This document shows, in pieces, positions 10,788 to 22,935 of a DNA stretch of 64,000 nucleotides. Numbering within the stretch: position 1 is the stretch's first letter; each line of letters begins with the position of its first letter. This stretch comes from Thalassia testudinum (Eukaryota; Streptophyta; Magnoliopsida; Alismatales; Hydrocharitaceae): contig JAZHRO010000055.1 in the NCBI GenBank assembly GCA_037157565.1, forward strand, positions 39,649,001 through 39,713,000, written 5' to 3'. Made by a program: the position numbers and the translations under genes. A model generated the notes under the pieces. That model was not told where the DNA came from and did not search any database. It saw only the letters and a list, made by a program, of their open reading frames with translations.

Positions 10788-12490
10788 ATGGAGGGAAGCA
10801 TCACTGGCACGAGACACGTCGAGGGGCAGTCCACTACCCATCCTTCCTACTTTGATGGGAGAAACTACAGGTATTGGAAGCTCCAGATGAAGACATGGCT
10901 TCAAGCCAATGACTTCACCATTTGGGCTAAGTGCGAGACCCCATTCGACATCCCGGAGAGACCTACAAGAGGCTTCTCGCAGCAGCAAGTTCAGGAACTA
11001 TCGCTCAACTCCAAGATGATGAACACTCTCTATTGCGCATTGAGCCCGGAGGAATTCAATCAAATCTCACAATGCGCCACTACATATGAGATTTGGCACA
11101 CATTAGAGGTAACTCATGAGGGTACCTCAAAGATAAAGGCTTTTAAAATTAACATTCTTTCTCAAGATTTTAAATCTTTTTCTATGAAACCTAATGAGTC
11201 TTTAAGTGAGATGAACACTAGGTTCACTCTCATAGTAAATAATTTGAAAGCCTTAAGTAAGACCTTCATAATGGAGAGCTTTAAGGAAAGCTACTTCGTT
11301 CCCTTGGACCGGAATGGAAATAAAAAGTCACCGCCATCGAGGAAGCGAATGAAATTGAAGAGCTCAACATAGAGGATCTCTTAGGCAATCTTATGACTTA
11401 TGACATGAAGATGAAGCCGGAGCCGAAGCCAAGGAAGACCCTCACCTTCAAAGCCACTTCAGACAGTGAGGTAAGTTCTGACAATGAAGATCTTAGATTT
11501 TTATTTCAAAAATTTTCTAATTTTTGTAGGAACTCAAAGAAGGAGAAGATGGAGAAGGAGAAGGAAAGCCTAAGATGTTGCTATCATTGCAATGAAAAAG
11601 GGTACCTTTGACCCGAATACCCCCTTCTTAAAAAGGAGAAGTAGGAGAAGGAGAAGAAATACAAGAAAAAGACGTTCCAAGATACATTGGATGACTCAAG
11701 CTCGGAAGAAGAAGAAGATCCCGAAGAGAAGAATGAAGTCGCTTGCATGGGCTTCATGGCCATCAAAAGCAATAGTGAAAGTGAAGACGACAATAAGGAG
11801 GTACGTTCTGAATTACAAGATGCTTTTAATGAACTTTATGAGCTTAGTAAGTCACTAAAAGCAAAAAATAAAAACATGAAAAAGAATCACAGTTTTCTAA
11901 AATCTGAAAATGTAAGATTAGAGATTCAACTTAAAGATCTAGAAATTAGTTCTAGTCCTAATATTCCTGAAAATGATGACTTGTTAGAGAATAATAACCT
12001 AATCAATGAAAATAATAAATTAATTGAGGAGAACACTAGCTTAAAAATTGAAATCTCTAGTTTAAAAATCAAGATGCATGTTATAGAAGATAAGCTTGCA
12101 TATCTTAAGAAGAACTCTAATAAATTGTTAAATAGAGTTAGCACTAGTTAAAAGGTTGAGAAAGGATCTCCTTCAAGGAGACCCGCTAACAAATCCGGAT
12201 CCAAACCAACTTGGATATCAAAAGATCAACTAGAATCATGTTTTGCAGGTTTCAAAGGAAACTACAACGTGAAGGATTGGACCTACAAGCTCAAGGATGG
12301 TCAATTCAAATTGGGAGGACCAAAGAAGAAGACGGGAAGATCGACAAGAAGACCGATGGGTGATCGAACCGCCATGCATCGACCGCTCAATTGGAGACCG
12401 GCTCCAATGCCCAAACCACCAAGCTACGGATGGGAGCCCCGTCCATTTTGGCATCAACCTCCAATTGGGCCATGTTATTGGCCTTGGTAA
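10788..12490 (+). pseudogene. gag: Sirevirus-type gag with long coiled coil (broken)
   Basis: Gag of a Ty1/copia Sirevirus-like element, reading from ATG 10788. The N-terminal copia gag domain shows YFDGRNYRYWKLQMKTWL, YCALSPEEFNQIS and IWHTLEVTHEGTSKIK. A deletion or frameshift near 11280-11350 shifts the frame; it resumes with NEIEELNIEDLLGNLM. The zinc knuckle at 11579-11620 has three lesions: His to Tyr, Arg to TGA, Cys to Tyr, all C-to-T or G-to-A. About 150 residues rich in Leu, Lys, Glu and Asn follow (11700-12140), with a coiled-coil look, as known in Sirevirus gag C-termini. A TAA at 12149-12151 precedes a final basic, Pro/Trp-rich tail to 12490. No pol follows. Confidence 0.8.
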
Positions 12491-12544
12491 GTGAGGTAAA
12501 TTCTTTACACTCTACTTTATGTTAATTTTAATTGGTAGCATTTA

Positions 12545-12831
12545 GATAGGGGGAGATAAAATTTCTATTTGTCCATCATTAAGGGGGAGAAAGATTTCCT
12601 TCATTTAGATAAGGGGAGATCTCAAAAGATAGCACAGTTGTATTTCCATTAGAAAGGGGGAGATAATTATATAGCTATCTTGTTATGTGAGAAAGAATTA
12701 GAAGAGCATATTTTAAGGGAGTGTATAGGATGAAATTATTAAAATTGTTTAAACCTTTTTGATAATGTCAAAAATGGGGAGAATTTTTGTATTTATATTT
12801 ATGGTTTTGTCATCATCAAAAATGGGAAGAT
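12545..12831 (+). promoter_or_regulatory. Multiple polypurine tracts
   Basis: AGGGGGAGA-type tracts occur near 12547, 12581, 12611, 12655 and 12774, with AAATGGGAAGA directly before the 3' LTR (about 12819-12830). Repeated tracts of this kind are a described Sirevirus feature; the LTR-adjacent one is the likely plus-strand primer. Confidence 0.75.
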
Positions 12832-14616
12832 TGTTGGCGCAAAGGTACCACAATTATTAATTTTGATGATAACAAAACACTTGTTATTTGACATTTGCAA
12901 TTTGAGTTTATGAGTTTTAGGAAAATTGCAAATAGATACAAGTGTGAAGGATCTCAAGCTCGCGTACATGGTGGATTGGAGGAGCTTGTTGGAGGAGGAG
13001 CTTCGTGTAGAGTGAGAGCTTGAAGAAGATGAAGAATATGATAGAAGTTCATTCTATTCTTGTATTTTGTCTTTGTATTTGTATCTTTTTGTTCTTTACT
13101 TAGATCATTTGTTAAAGAACCTCAAAGTAACAAAATAATAGTCCTAGGATCACTTACTCAACCCTAGGATACTTAGACATCTCGTAGAGAATTTAGAAAA
13201 TCAAAATAGTTTTCAGACAGCCTAATTAGACGTCCAATCTGGACATTAGACATTTGATTGTTTAATCAGACGTCCAAACACTTAGGCTGGACTTTGTGCT
13301 TTCTATTTGTTGATTTCAGATGACCAGCCCTTAGTCCAAACGTCTTAGAAGACGTTTGATGACCTTGCCAGACATGCTACTAGAGGACCTTTGGCTTTAG
13401 AAATCTAATCATTGAGAATTAACCCTTTATATGACTCACATTCACTTTCAAACATCCGCAGTGTATCCCAGACATCTGATAAGTAGACGGTAGGCTAAAA
13501 TCTGACCCTAATTACTCCTTCAGACCTTGTAGCTGTTTGAGCCTCGGGAAATCCATTCCTGCAGTGATTTATGTTTTCAGATGTCCAAACCAAGTGCCAG
13601 ACATCCGATCTGTCGTCTGTGCAGCTTAGCCTAGAACCTTGTTTCAATCTTGACAAAACAAGAAGGAAACCCGTTTAGAATTAGATGGCTGATTAGTTTC
13701 CCAGATGTCTTAAAACACTTCTTTAGATGTTCGTCTTGATCTAACCTAGTCTAGATCTTCTACATTTCTAGATTAGATGACCAATTCTTAGATCAGATGA
13801 TGGCCCAGATGTCTAATAATAGATTCAGATGTCTGATAACCTTGTCAGAATCATAAATGACATTGATTTCAACCTGATTTGCCTTGGGAAAATTCCCAAC
13901 AGCTATAGAAACCTTCCAACGGCTAGAAGAGGCTTTTAAACCCTTCTTAGGGCCTCTATAAATAGAGGAGGACCCTTCCCGTGCAATACACACCTAAGAA
14001 ACACTACTTTCACTCATATTGTGTCCAAGAGGAGATAGGAATCATCTAGAAGTGTTGTTTTTCTCCAAATCCTTGTCCACACTCTTGAGAGCTTTGTCTT
14101 CACTGCACACCCGCTCTCCCGTTCTCACATTTGAGAGCATTGTTTGTGCCCTTACATGGTTCACACACTCCACGTCAATAGTCGACGCACTTCCATCAAA
14201 GGGAAGTTTCTATTGCCTATATTAGCTAGTTTTAAATACTTACTTTGTGGCTCTATAGGATTTTGTATTATTGTCTTTGGTTAGGTATTCACTTTGCGAA
14301 TTTCCGTCTCCCTCACGAGACAAAATACTCCTCCTGAAAAGGAGGGGTTTGAGGTTAAGCTACCCTCAAGTTCAAAGTAGGGTGGTTGTACGAGGTTGAG
14401 CCACTCTCGTTTTAAGTGACTCGGGTAGTGGATTTAATTGACTAGGTCGATTGGAAAATCGTAAACCGAGAGGTTTAGGTTGTGATTTTTACCTAGGTTT
14501 GAGTTTCCACTTAAAAATACCTTGTGTACTTGTGATTGCATTCATTTGTGAGATTGATTATTTATATTTCTGTTTCATTTATCATGCAAAGCTCACCCCC
14601 TCCGTCAGAACCCACA
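12832..14616 (+). repeat. 3' LTR of the first Sirevirus-like element
   Basis: Starts TGTTGGCGC and ends CCCACA, with TATA box at 13957-13964. It differs visibly from the 5' LTR by many transitions and small indels, so the insertion is not recent. The AGACGTCTG motifs at about 13200-13830 are mostly decayed. Confidence 0.88.
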
Positions 14617-14822
14617 TGCTGCACAACACGTGAAGGGAAAACTTGCATGTGGGGAAAATATTATTATACTTCAATTGACAATGATTCTTGAAGAAACCAT
14701 TGCTAGTAGAAACCTAAACCCTATGTTTTTTTTGGGATGTGCATGCCAAAAATATTATTTTAATTCAATTAGAGATGGTTGTTTAAAAATCATTGCCAAT
14801 AGTGTGATATTAGGGCACTGAT
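14617..14822. other. DNA-transposon-like flank, right half
   Basis: Continues the sequence interrupted by the Sirevirus-like element. Repeats of TTGACAATGATT / AAATCATTGCCAAT type recur, resembling the left half at 8698-8986. No transposase was recognised. Confidence 0.35.
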
Positions 14823-15090
14823 TCAGCTGATAGTCATTCCCCTCCCTCTTCTTGCATCTCTTCTCCTCTGTCGGTGCCCCTTCCTTGCTATGTTGTCGTC
14901 ATCGTGCCATGCTTCTCCTCGCCTTATCGGTGCCCCATCCTCTACGCCATGCTTCTCCTTGACCACTCCTCGCCTCACCGGTGCAGCATCCTCCTCGTGG
15001 TATCTCCTCATTCACTCTCCCTCTCCTCCAACCAACGACCCCTCTCCTCCTCCATTGCCCCAGCGTGCTTCTTTCACTCAAATCGAGGGT
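14823..15090. other. Pyrimidine-rich stretch, no feature recognised
   Basis: C/T-rich sequence with repeated CTCCTCGCC-like words. Overlapping ORFs in several frames reflect composition. Nothing gene-like was seen. Confidence 0.5.
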
Positions 15091-17286
15091 TGATAAAATA
15101 CGTCGTAGTATAGTCGAATGTGAGAAAGCAACTTTAGAAATTTTATTACTCGAAGCGAGAAATCCGAGGTCAAACACAGGGAGCAAATTGATTGTACAAT
15201 TACCACTAACACATTAATCCTAGAGTTGATAAAAACTTGGTTAAGCATGGTGATTTGTTGCAAAAATAATTGAATTTCAACCAAGGCAATCAAATCCAAA
15301 TTAGAAGGCAAGTGTCTACAAAGATAAGTCAATAAAATCCCTCAATTAAGTACAAAAGAGTATAATAGAGCTCGAGAAAAAGAAACATGTTCGATCATTC
15401 AACAATATTAATGAGCTCTCCTTTAATGTCTATCCTTTGTCTTCACAGATTCACACCTGCAAAAAGTTAAACTTATCTTGCAAAAATCAACCTTTGACGA
15501 CGTGGGCCAACATCCTATGGGCCACCCTAATGGGCCTCTCTAACTCTCTTGTGAATCAAGGTCCACCTGATTACCCACTGTTCGTGAAATCACGATAATG
15601 ATAAATCTGTTATTATAGGTGCGAAAATACTTCATTTTACATTTATAAAATCATCTTCGAAAAATATAAAAATAATATCAGGAGTACAGATTATCTCACA
15701 GGGAGATAGGATATCTACATAATTTTTAACCTAACTAAGCTAACTAGTTTTTTTATTTTTTGTATTTATTTTTATAATAAAAATAAATAAATGAAACAAA
15801 CACATAAACAAATATGAGAAGAATATGTAAATATAAATAAGAACTTTATTATTACTAGAAAGTCAGAATAACATAGAATAACAAGAAGAGAGAAAAGAAT
15901 CTCAGAGAGAATTTTGACAATATCGTGACTGGGTGGAGCAAGCCGTCAGTAGAACATGTGCACGGAAGCGAGAGGTCGCAGAAAGACGTTGTGTAAGTGT
16001 GGAAAATACATGAAGATGCGTCGAGGAAGTGTGGGAACATGTCGAGACTCGTGGAGTGATTGGAGGTTGTGGTTGTGTGAGAAGTCGGGCGTGGTCGTCG
16101 AGGGCGAGAGAGCTGCGACACGCGATGGTTGCACTGGCGAGGGGAGAAGTTGCGCACGTTGAGGATGTCGCGGTCAAGGGCACAAGCGCTGTCGAGCGTG
16201 CGAGAGGGAGAGAGCACGCGTTCGTGGAGAGAGGGAGTGCCGGAGAGATGCGTGAGCAGAAGGGTCTCTCGTGCATAGGCGAGGAGAGATGCTGTGAAGG
16301 AGAGCGTATGCACGGGAAAGAGGAGAGAGCAAGAGCGGGGGCGTCATGGGTCAGAGAGAGAAAGAGAGGGGGAAGAAGAGAAAGGGTGAGATCGGTGCCA
16401 TGTGTGGGCAGGAGAGGGAGAGGCGTGAGCGGGGATGATACTTTGACCGAGAGAAAAAGAAATCTGAACGTGCCTCCTCGGATGATATGAGAGAGCGTGT
16501 GTATTTAGTGGGAATTGAGGGGAATGGGATTAGGGTTCGTTGGGAATATTTTTCTGTTGGGATGGAAAAGTCGGTGAGGGAGTTTCGGATACGTGGGTTT
16601 TGGGATAGTCGGTGGTGAGTGGGATTTGAGGTGGAATTTTGTGGCTATGTATACGTAGTATTGGAGGCGAGAAGTTTACGCGGGGCTTTTCGGTGGATTT
16701 TTGTTGGAGGGATAAATAGGGTATTATTGGGATTTTTTTTTTTTTTTGGTACAGGGTGTACGTAGGAGGGTTTGTTGGATGGAGATGTGGGAATTGAGGG
16801 GATTTTTGTGAAGTCGGTGGAGAGGGGATAGGTTTGTTTGGGATCGACGTGGATGGGGAACGTACGAGCATGTGCATGGGTATATTTAGGGGATAAAATA
16901 GGATTAAATGAAAGGTGGGTAAAATGTGCAGGTGAATTTATTTGGTAGATTGGATAAACGTTGGTGGGTATGGGAATTTGATTTTTAAATAGGCTAAGGT
17001 CTAATCGAGTCTGGGTTTGAATTTTAATATAGGAAATAGATTCAACTTCATCAGAAAATCTGAGCTCAAAATAATTTTTTTCTCTTTTTAAAGCTCCAAT
17101 CAGTTTTAAACTTGGTGCCTGCACACATATAAGAAAAAATATCAAGGCACCAGAGAGAAGTAGTAGCAAAAATTATAATTAAACCCCTAAAAATATAATA
17201 TTTACAAAATGCTATAATGTGAACTAATTTACTCTTAAACTAACAATAGTTAGGTATAAATTATGTAAATAAATATGGATATGTCA
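15091..17286 (-). repeat. LTR-like segment, minus orientation
   Basis: Plus-strand ends are TGATAAAATACG and ATATGTCA, so the ends show TG...CA. The left part contains GAAGCGAGAAATCCGAGGTC and CACAGGGAG words, typical of the U5 end of plant Athila/Tat LTRs read in reverse. No matching 5-bp target duplication or primer site was found beside it. The GA/GC-rich centre (15950-16480) gives ORFs on both strands that look like composition artefacts. A second CACAGGGAGATAG word near 15700 suggests more than one insertion. Confidence 0.4.
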
Positions 17287-18639
17287 CCCACCCGCCTGTG
17301 TGGGCGAGTGTGAGATGGGGAGCTAACCCCCTTATTCTGGTCGATGGGGAAGCAAAGGCAAACGACTAAGTAGCACCCTTACCTTTCGTTGACCAACAAT
17401 GTGGGACTAAATGACCCAGCTCTGCTTGCTACGCTTTGTGAAATTGGAGCTCTGATGTGGTTGTCTTCTTCACTCGCATGACGTCGGTCAAAGGTTGCCT
17501 GAGATCGACCAAACTTGAGATCTAGTCTTTAGATGTCGACGACGAAAGTTAGAGTAGGGTCAGTGAGGCATCACCGAGGTGCTAGTGATGTTGGATGAAT
17601 GGTTGAAGTGGCAGAAGGCGGTGGCTGGCATCAGAAATGATGATGAAGTTCAACGATCACTTGCAACAAGCATACAAACCCTCAACCCCAAATTAAACAC
17701 CTTGGAAGTTTCGAGAGGAGCTCCCAAAGCTAAGCCCTAACTCAATTTAGTCAGAGGCTGGTTGGAGGAGCTTGGCGAAAAAGATTCTTCGAGCTTCAAT
17801 GGCGGAATAGAGAAGGGAGGAAAATACCTAATGATCTGGAGTGAGAAAATTTAAATCACTAATTGAAGGGGTAAGGAGAGAAAGCCCTAACCTAATTAGA
17901 GAAGAGGGAAAATAATTACCTGAGATGACGCAAGGTGGAAGAAGAAGAGTTATGGTTAGAGTGAAGGAAGGGGAGAGAGCAGGCTAGAGCTCATGTGAAG
18001 CTCAGGCAGATGATGGGGAAGGTGAACGCAGTCCTTATTGTATGTGGGAGTAGGTGATGAAGTGGGTTGAAGAAGCTCCGAGGTTCTTTAATAGCGATGG
18101 CTGAAGAAAGAAGAGAAGATTGGTTAGGCAATTGGGCATGAAATGTGCACGGTCATGATCAAAAGTTTATATAGAACTCTTTGGTGAATCAATTTGAATC
18201 GGACAAATTGATTTGGATCGCAAATTGCTTAGGATTTCATCCTTGATTTTGCGGCAATGAGAATGGCTGTTCTTGCCATTCAAAGAGCTTAGGAACATGC
18301 TTACTTGATTCGTCATGAAATGAGGATCAATCCCACCAAATTTGGTGGTATTTGATTGAGAAAATTTCAATCAAATCTTTTTGCCAGTTTACACGAAGAA
18401 GATGTTCTACTACTTGCTCGATAAAGAAGATGGCTGGCATTAGCCAGGGACCAGAATGAAGAAAATTTGAAAGCTGAGGATGTTTTTGAAAAGAAGGTGA
18501 AGATGAAGTCTAATTGAGCTCACGTTTTTTGGGCAACCTATTTTTGATCTAAGGAATCTAATGGTGACATCAATTTTAAGTTTTGATGAAGTTAGGTTGG
18601 TCAATTTTGTATTTTAACCCAAAATGAAATAATCAAGCT
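17287..18639. other. Unassigned, probably repetitive sequence
   Basis: No ORF of interest and no recognisable protein match. It contains AATGTGGGAC near 17400, AGAAGAG-rich stretches at 17800-18000 and an inverted repeat of GATTGA / TCAATC type at about 18350-18380. It may be decayed LTR sequence. Confidence 0.35.
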
Positions 18640-19420
18640 AACCTAACCTAATCTTACGTCACCTAATCTAATTAGATCACCTAAACTAGCCCACTCCACT
18701 TGGCTGTCCACTACATTCTTGCCACTTCACCTGAGTCTCCACAAAACCCTAAGTTGGCACCCCATTTGACTTTTATACCTAAAAGTCCATGCCAGCTTCA
18801 AGTTCAATTCTAACCCTCCATCCTAAGGTGATTTAATCGAAGTGCTTCAGTTAAGTTCACACCATCTTTACATGCAAAAAGCCTCAATCTATCCCTCCAC
18901 ATCCAAAACTGATGGCTAATGGATCTTCGATCTCCACCCTTCATCCAACACCAACTTCAAACCCAACTATCCATAGTCCACACCACCAATAAACACCATC
19001 TTAGTTGTCCACCTTCCAACTTCTAATCCCCACCTTCAATCAACATCAATCCAAAGGTACTTAAATTTCACTAATTACATTAGTTACTCCCTTTTGTATA
19101 AACCCCCCCTCCACCCCTCCAATCAATAGCCACCATCTACATCATCTTCACCATCTCCTCCTTCATCTCTACGCACCAACTCTCTTCCTCCCTCCACCAA
19201 GCATGGCCAGCCACCCGTCTCCCTAAACGCTAACCCTAAGCCTCCTCCGTGATCTCCCCCTCTACTTCTCTCTCTCCATCTTCATCGTTCGCTACATCTC
19301 AACTTCTCTGCAAGCATCTTCCTCACCACTAATGGTCATCGACGGGCTTCTCCATCGCCATCAAGAATCCTTCAGTATCTTCGACTCCGATCTCCTAATC
19401 TTCACCCTTTTCTTTTACTA

Positions 19421-19835
19421 CTTGTTCTTGTTTTTATTTCTTTATAGTTGTAATACTTGAACCCCATCTTTTGATTTTAATAAAATTTTTTATTCTCTCT
19501 TGCTCTTTGATTGCTTTAGATTATACTTGTTTCTTTACATTGCTTTCATTGTAGAAAATTATGAAAATTTCAGATATATATAAAAACCAAAAAAAGTTAG
19601 CCTCCCTAAGAATGACTTGGACTCTCGAATTATTTAGTTTTTATCATTCTGCTTGTTCTTGCTTTTCTTTCTTTATAGTTGTAATACTTGAACTCCACCT
19701 TTTGATTTTAATAAAAGTTTTTATTCTATCTTGATCTTTATTGCTTTAGATTCTATTTGTTTCTTTACATTTCTTTCATTGCAAAAAATCGCAAAGAAAT
19801 CAAATATATATAAAAACCAAAAAAAGTTAGCCTTA
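19421..19835 (+). repeat. ~231-bp tandem duplication within copy A
   Basis: Unit one (19421-19651) and unit two (19652-19835) repeat the CTTGTTCTTG ... CCAAAAAAAGTTAGCC sequence. The last ~45 bp of unit one match 20325-20374 instead, so template switching is a plausible origin. Copy B has a single unit (about 40925-41105). Confidence 0.7.
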
Positions 19836-21158
19836 GTTCACATTTACATTAGTTTCATTTTCTCTTAGAACAACATGTACAACTTCAAAAATTTGTTCCA
19901 ACGAATCTATATTTTCAAAAATCATGAAATTGTTTCTGAGGGTGTATTTTTAAGTCTATTTGAGCTCTACCAAATCTTAGGGTGTAATTCGATATAGTTT
20001 ATTTTCTAAAGCGCATTGATATGGGGTCAATCTACCCAATAGAACTGAATTTTTTCAACTTTCCTAAATTTTCTACATATTCAAATTGCATGAAATAAAT
20101 TCCATTACTTCTCCTTTGAAAATAGAAATTTCATATAAAATCCAAGATTTTTTATGGTGGCATTAAATTAGGTCTTGGGTTAGTAATTCAAGTAGAGTCG
20201 ATTTTGGCTTTTCTGACGAGGTCTTAATTAAAAATCCCACAAAAGTATGAAAAAATATCCGAAAATTCCAAAAATATTCATGAATACTTAGGACTTGTTA
20301 GGAAGCATTTTAGGCCAATCGCTTCTCTAAGATTGACTTAGACTCACGAATTATTTGCTTTTAATCATTCTGAGTTTAGTACAAATTAATAAAGCAATCG
20401 CATTAAGCTTACGCTACAGCGATGAAATTAACCTATACTAGTTTGCAATGATCACAACCTTCCTAGAAAAATACAAGAAAAAGTAGTAAAAAAAAAAAGA
20501 GTTGTGGATAAAGGTAGTATAAGGAGTTTTTATTAAAATTAAAAAGAAAATAGAAAAGAGAAAAATTAAGTAGTTAAAGGAAGGAAATAAAAGACACCAA
20601 AAGATGTAACCGGAGAGATATACACGGAGCCAGCTCTAATGTTGACCCTAGAATTAGGTAAAAATAAAAGATGCCAAATGGCACAACTGGGGACATATAT
20701 ACGGAATTCAATCTAGTGTTGACCTTGAGATAGAAATGAGAAGGGAGAAAGCTACTAGTCTTTAGTAAGGTAAAGTCGAAGGTAGGATTTGGAGGAGTGA
20801 AGGGGGTCTAAGGCTTCAAAGAAAGGCAGATTTTCAACTCATGAGTCACCCATTGGTCGAGTTAGTTTCACATGCATAGGTAGTTAAGTTTCATTTTCTT
20901 ATAAATGATGGGTGGATTTATGAGTAGTAGAAACTACCTTAGAAGCCAAAACTAAAGTTACAGAGAGCGGAAAAGACTAAGGCAACTCGTATTTTAATCA
21001 TGATCCTAGTGTTGTTGAGTCTTGAAGTATAAACTTGCATGCGTATTTTCTAAAGTAGTGATAAGTGATATCTTTTGACTCTTGAGTCTCAATTTGAATT
21101 ACCTTACGCTAGTTCTTTTATTTTATTCGAGGACTAACGAACGTTTGGCATAAGGGTG

Positions 21159-22917
21159 CGATGAGTTCATATTTTATTAGTTAAATTATGCTTAATTTAT
21201 GTTAGTATTATAAAAAACATTGCATATTTGCATTAGATTAAAGCATTTTAGCAATTAACGCATCTCAGGATTAGTCATGCATTTTAGGTTGATTTGTGCA
21301 CCTTTTTATCTAGTTAAACATTTTCTAAGTAACCAGCCGGTTAGGACATTCCTCACCGTTAAGCATTTTTCATTTTTAAGTATAAAATTACGTGAATTGA
21401 AATCCATTTAAATGGTTTTGCAATCAAAGGATGAATATTGACATCTAACCGTTTTAGAGGATGGATTCATAAATGTCCCAAAATTCATTATTTAAGCATT
21501 TTTCCGCAAAATCTTTTTCCTCCATTTTAAGAAATCCCCCACGTCTTTAAATAATCGTCCCCTCTCACTCCTCGTCCGCTCGTCACGCGATCCATTCAGC
21601 CCAAATGGAATTAGTACTGTGCACAAGATCCCAAAACCACGGTGGAGATCCCCACGGGATGCCTTGGAAGGAGGAGCCGAAGCCAAGAAAAGAGACGTGG
21701 ACCTCTCCTTCCCCCATGCAATATTGCTTCCACATTACGTACCCTTCCAATCAATCCGTTATCATGTTTTCTTTTGCTTGCAGGAATGATACAGAAGACC
21801 TAAAAAAGAAAAATTGAAATTCTCGGGAAGATGGAAATCAAGAAGAAAGCAAGATGTTAAGCTCGTTCGGGGAACTTTCTTCGATATAATTATCTGCGTC
21901 ATATGTATAGATGTACGTTCAGAGTACTCATATATGCACGCAAGGCTGAGAGAAGAAGCAAGCTTAATTATTAATTAGTTGCCTTCCTATTAAAATCAAG
22001 TACTGTTATCAGGTTCCATATATATATATATGGCCACTGATCACTGCTAGTTATAAATTGGAAGGGAAGGCTGTGAAATTTATAGTCCTCAAGAGATATT
22101 CGATGATATCTATATATATGCATGGCTGAATTACACGTACGCTTAAATTCTCCTCTTGATTTCAGCTGTATTTGTATGCCATCTTTTCTTTGTTGGTTTC
22201 TTGTGTGGGTGCGTTTTCTTGTACCGAGAAGCTTGTAGGAGGATTGCGGTCGGCTGAGTCCTATTCCAGAGGACCCCACGGAGGAAGGAGTTAAAATTGC
22301 TTGCTGCTTGAGACATAGGCCGGTGGCACACATATGGCGTAAGTTTAGGACCACCTTGGCCTGCCTGGTACAATGACAATATGAGGGGCCGCCCTTCTGC
22401 CCTTGGCTTTTTTCTTTTTCTTTTTCTTTTTCTTTTTCTTCATGTTCTTCTGAAAGGAGGCCATGGCTCGATCGGAATGGTATCTCTTACATGATGGCCA
22501 TCTCAAAATGGCATTCAACTATACCACTTTTTTAGTGAACCTAAATAAAATACTCTAGGAAGGCTTCCTTTACGTTCAGCGCTTGAGTAAATGGTGCCAT
22601 GCTAAAAGCCTACAAGACTAACCCATTGGGCTAGCCTATGGAATCAAGATAGGCACTAGTAATCATCCATTTTAATTTGTAATGCCCTAACCACCTAAAT
22701 TAACAATTATCATCGTGCTTAATTTACTAAGAGTAAAGGTACAAAACTCAACTTAATAATTGCACCTTTTACCACATATGATTATGCCAACATTCATAAT
22801 TTAAAATTGAGGCCCATCATTCATTTAACATTCCTCATAACAGAACACAATATGCCTGAAATACATTGCCCTTACCCTCCTTTGCATAAGAACGAGGGGG
22901 GAGGATAATGAATCGCG
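21159..22917 (+). repeat. LTR-like 3' segment of copy A
   Basis: Starts CGATGAGTTCATATTTTATT after a purine-rich TTTGGCATAAGGG tract, like copy B (TGATGAATTC at 42445). Contains a TTTAAATAATCG TATA-like region (21546) and a TTTTTC microsatellite (22408-22440). No ORF here is convincing. The 3' boundary is set only by where homology with copy B stops. Confidence 0.5.
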
Positions 22918-22930
22918 ATCAGAGTGCATG

Positions 22931-22935
22931 ATGAT
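22931..22935. repeat. Target site duplication ATGAT, left
   Basis: ATGAT precedes the 5' LTR; the identical ATGAT lies at 30914-30918. The rebuilt target TGCATGATGCA is itself a palindrome. Confidence 0.85.

Larger units (their letters stand above)
8987..14616 (+). mobile_element. Complete gag-only Sirevirus-like (Ty1/copia) element
   Basis: A 5.63 kb element with LTRs of 1748 and 1785 bp, both starting TGTTGG and ending CCCACA, an iMet-type primer site and a gag with Sirevirus-like sequence. A series of GGGGGAGA tracts precedes the 3' LTR, a known Sirevirus trait. The flanks are TGTTG (8982-8986) and TGCTG (14617-14621), a 5-bp target duplication with one transition. No protease, integrase, RT or RNase H sequence lies between gag and the 3' LTR. 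It is thus a non-autonomous, TR-GAG-type element dependent on enzymes from a relative. Confidence 0.85.
18640..22917 (+). repeat. Long dispersed repeat, copy A (deleted LTR element)
   Basis: Homologous over its length to 40165-44213. It contains an LTR-like 5' part with a TATA region (about 19091), a polyadenylation-like AATAAAA region (19470-19720), then sequence resembling the 3' non-coding region of Athila-like elements (GAGATATACACGGA and TTGACC words at 20610-20720, also seen near 63190). It ends in a 1.7 kb LTR-like segment from 21159. No gag, pol or primer site was found. Interpreted as an element that lost its internal coding region. Confidence 0.6.

Noticed and set aside
8698..14822. 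Calling the flanks of the first Sirevirus-like element a full CACTA or Mutator transposon
   Set aside because: Only subterminal-like repeats were seen; no terminal inverted repeat or transposase could be identified.
15855..16490. Overlapping ORFs on both strands (up to 153 codons)
   Set aside because: GC/GA-rich LTR-like sequence with no recognisable motif and equal openness on both strands.
16530..17169. Minus-strand frames of 115 and 174 codons
   Set aside because: Overlapping frames rich in Pro, Thr and Lys, with no conserved block; inside an LTR-like segment.
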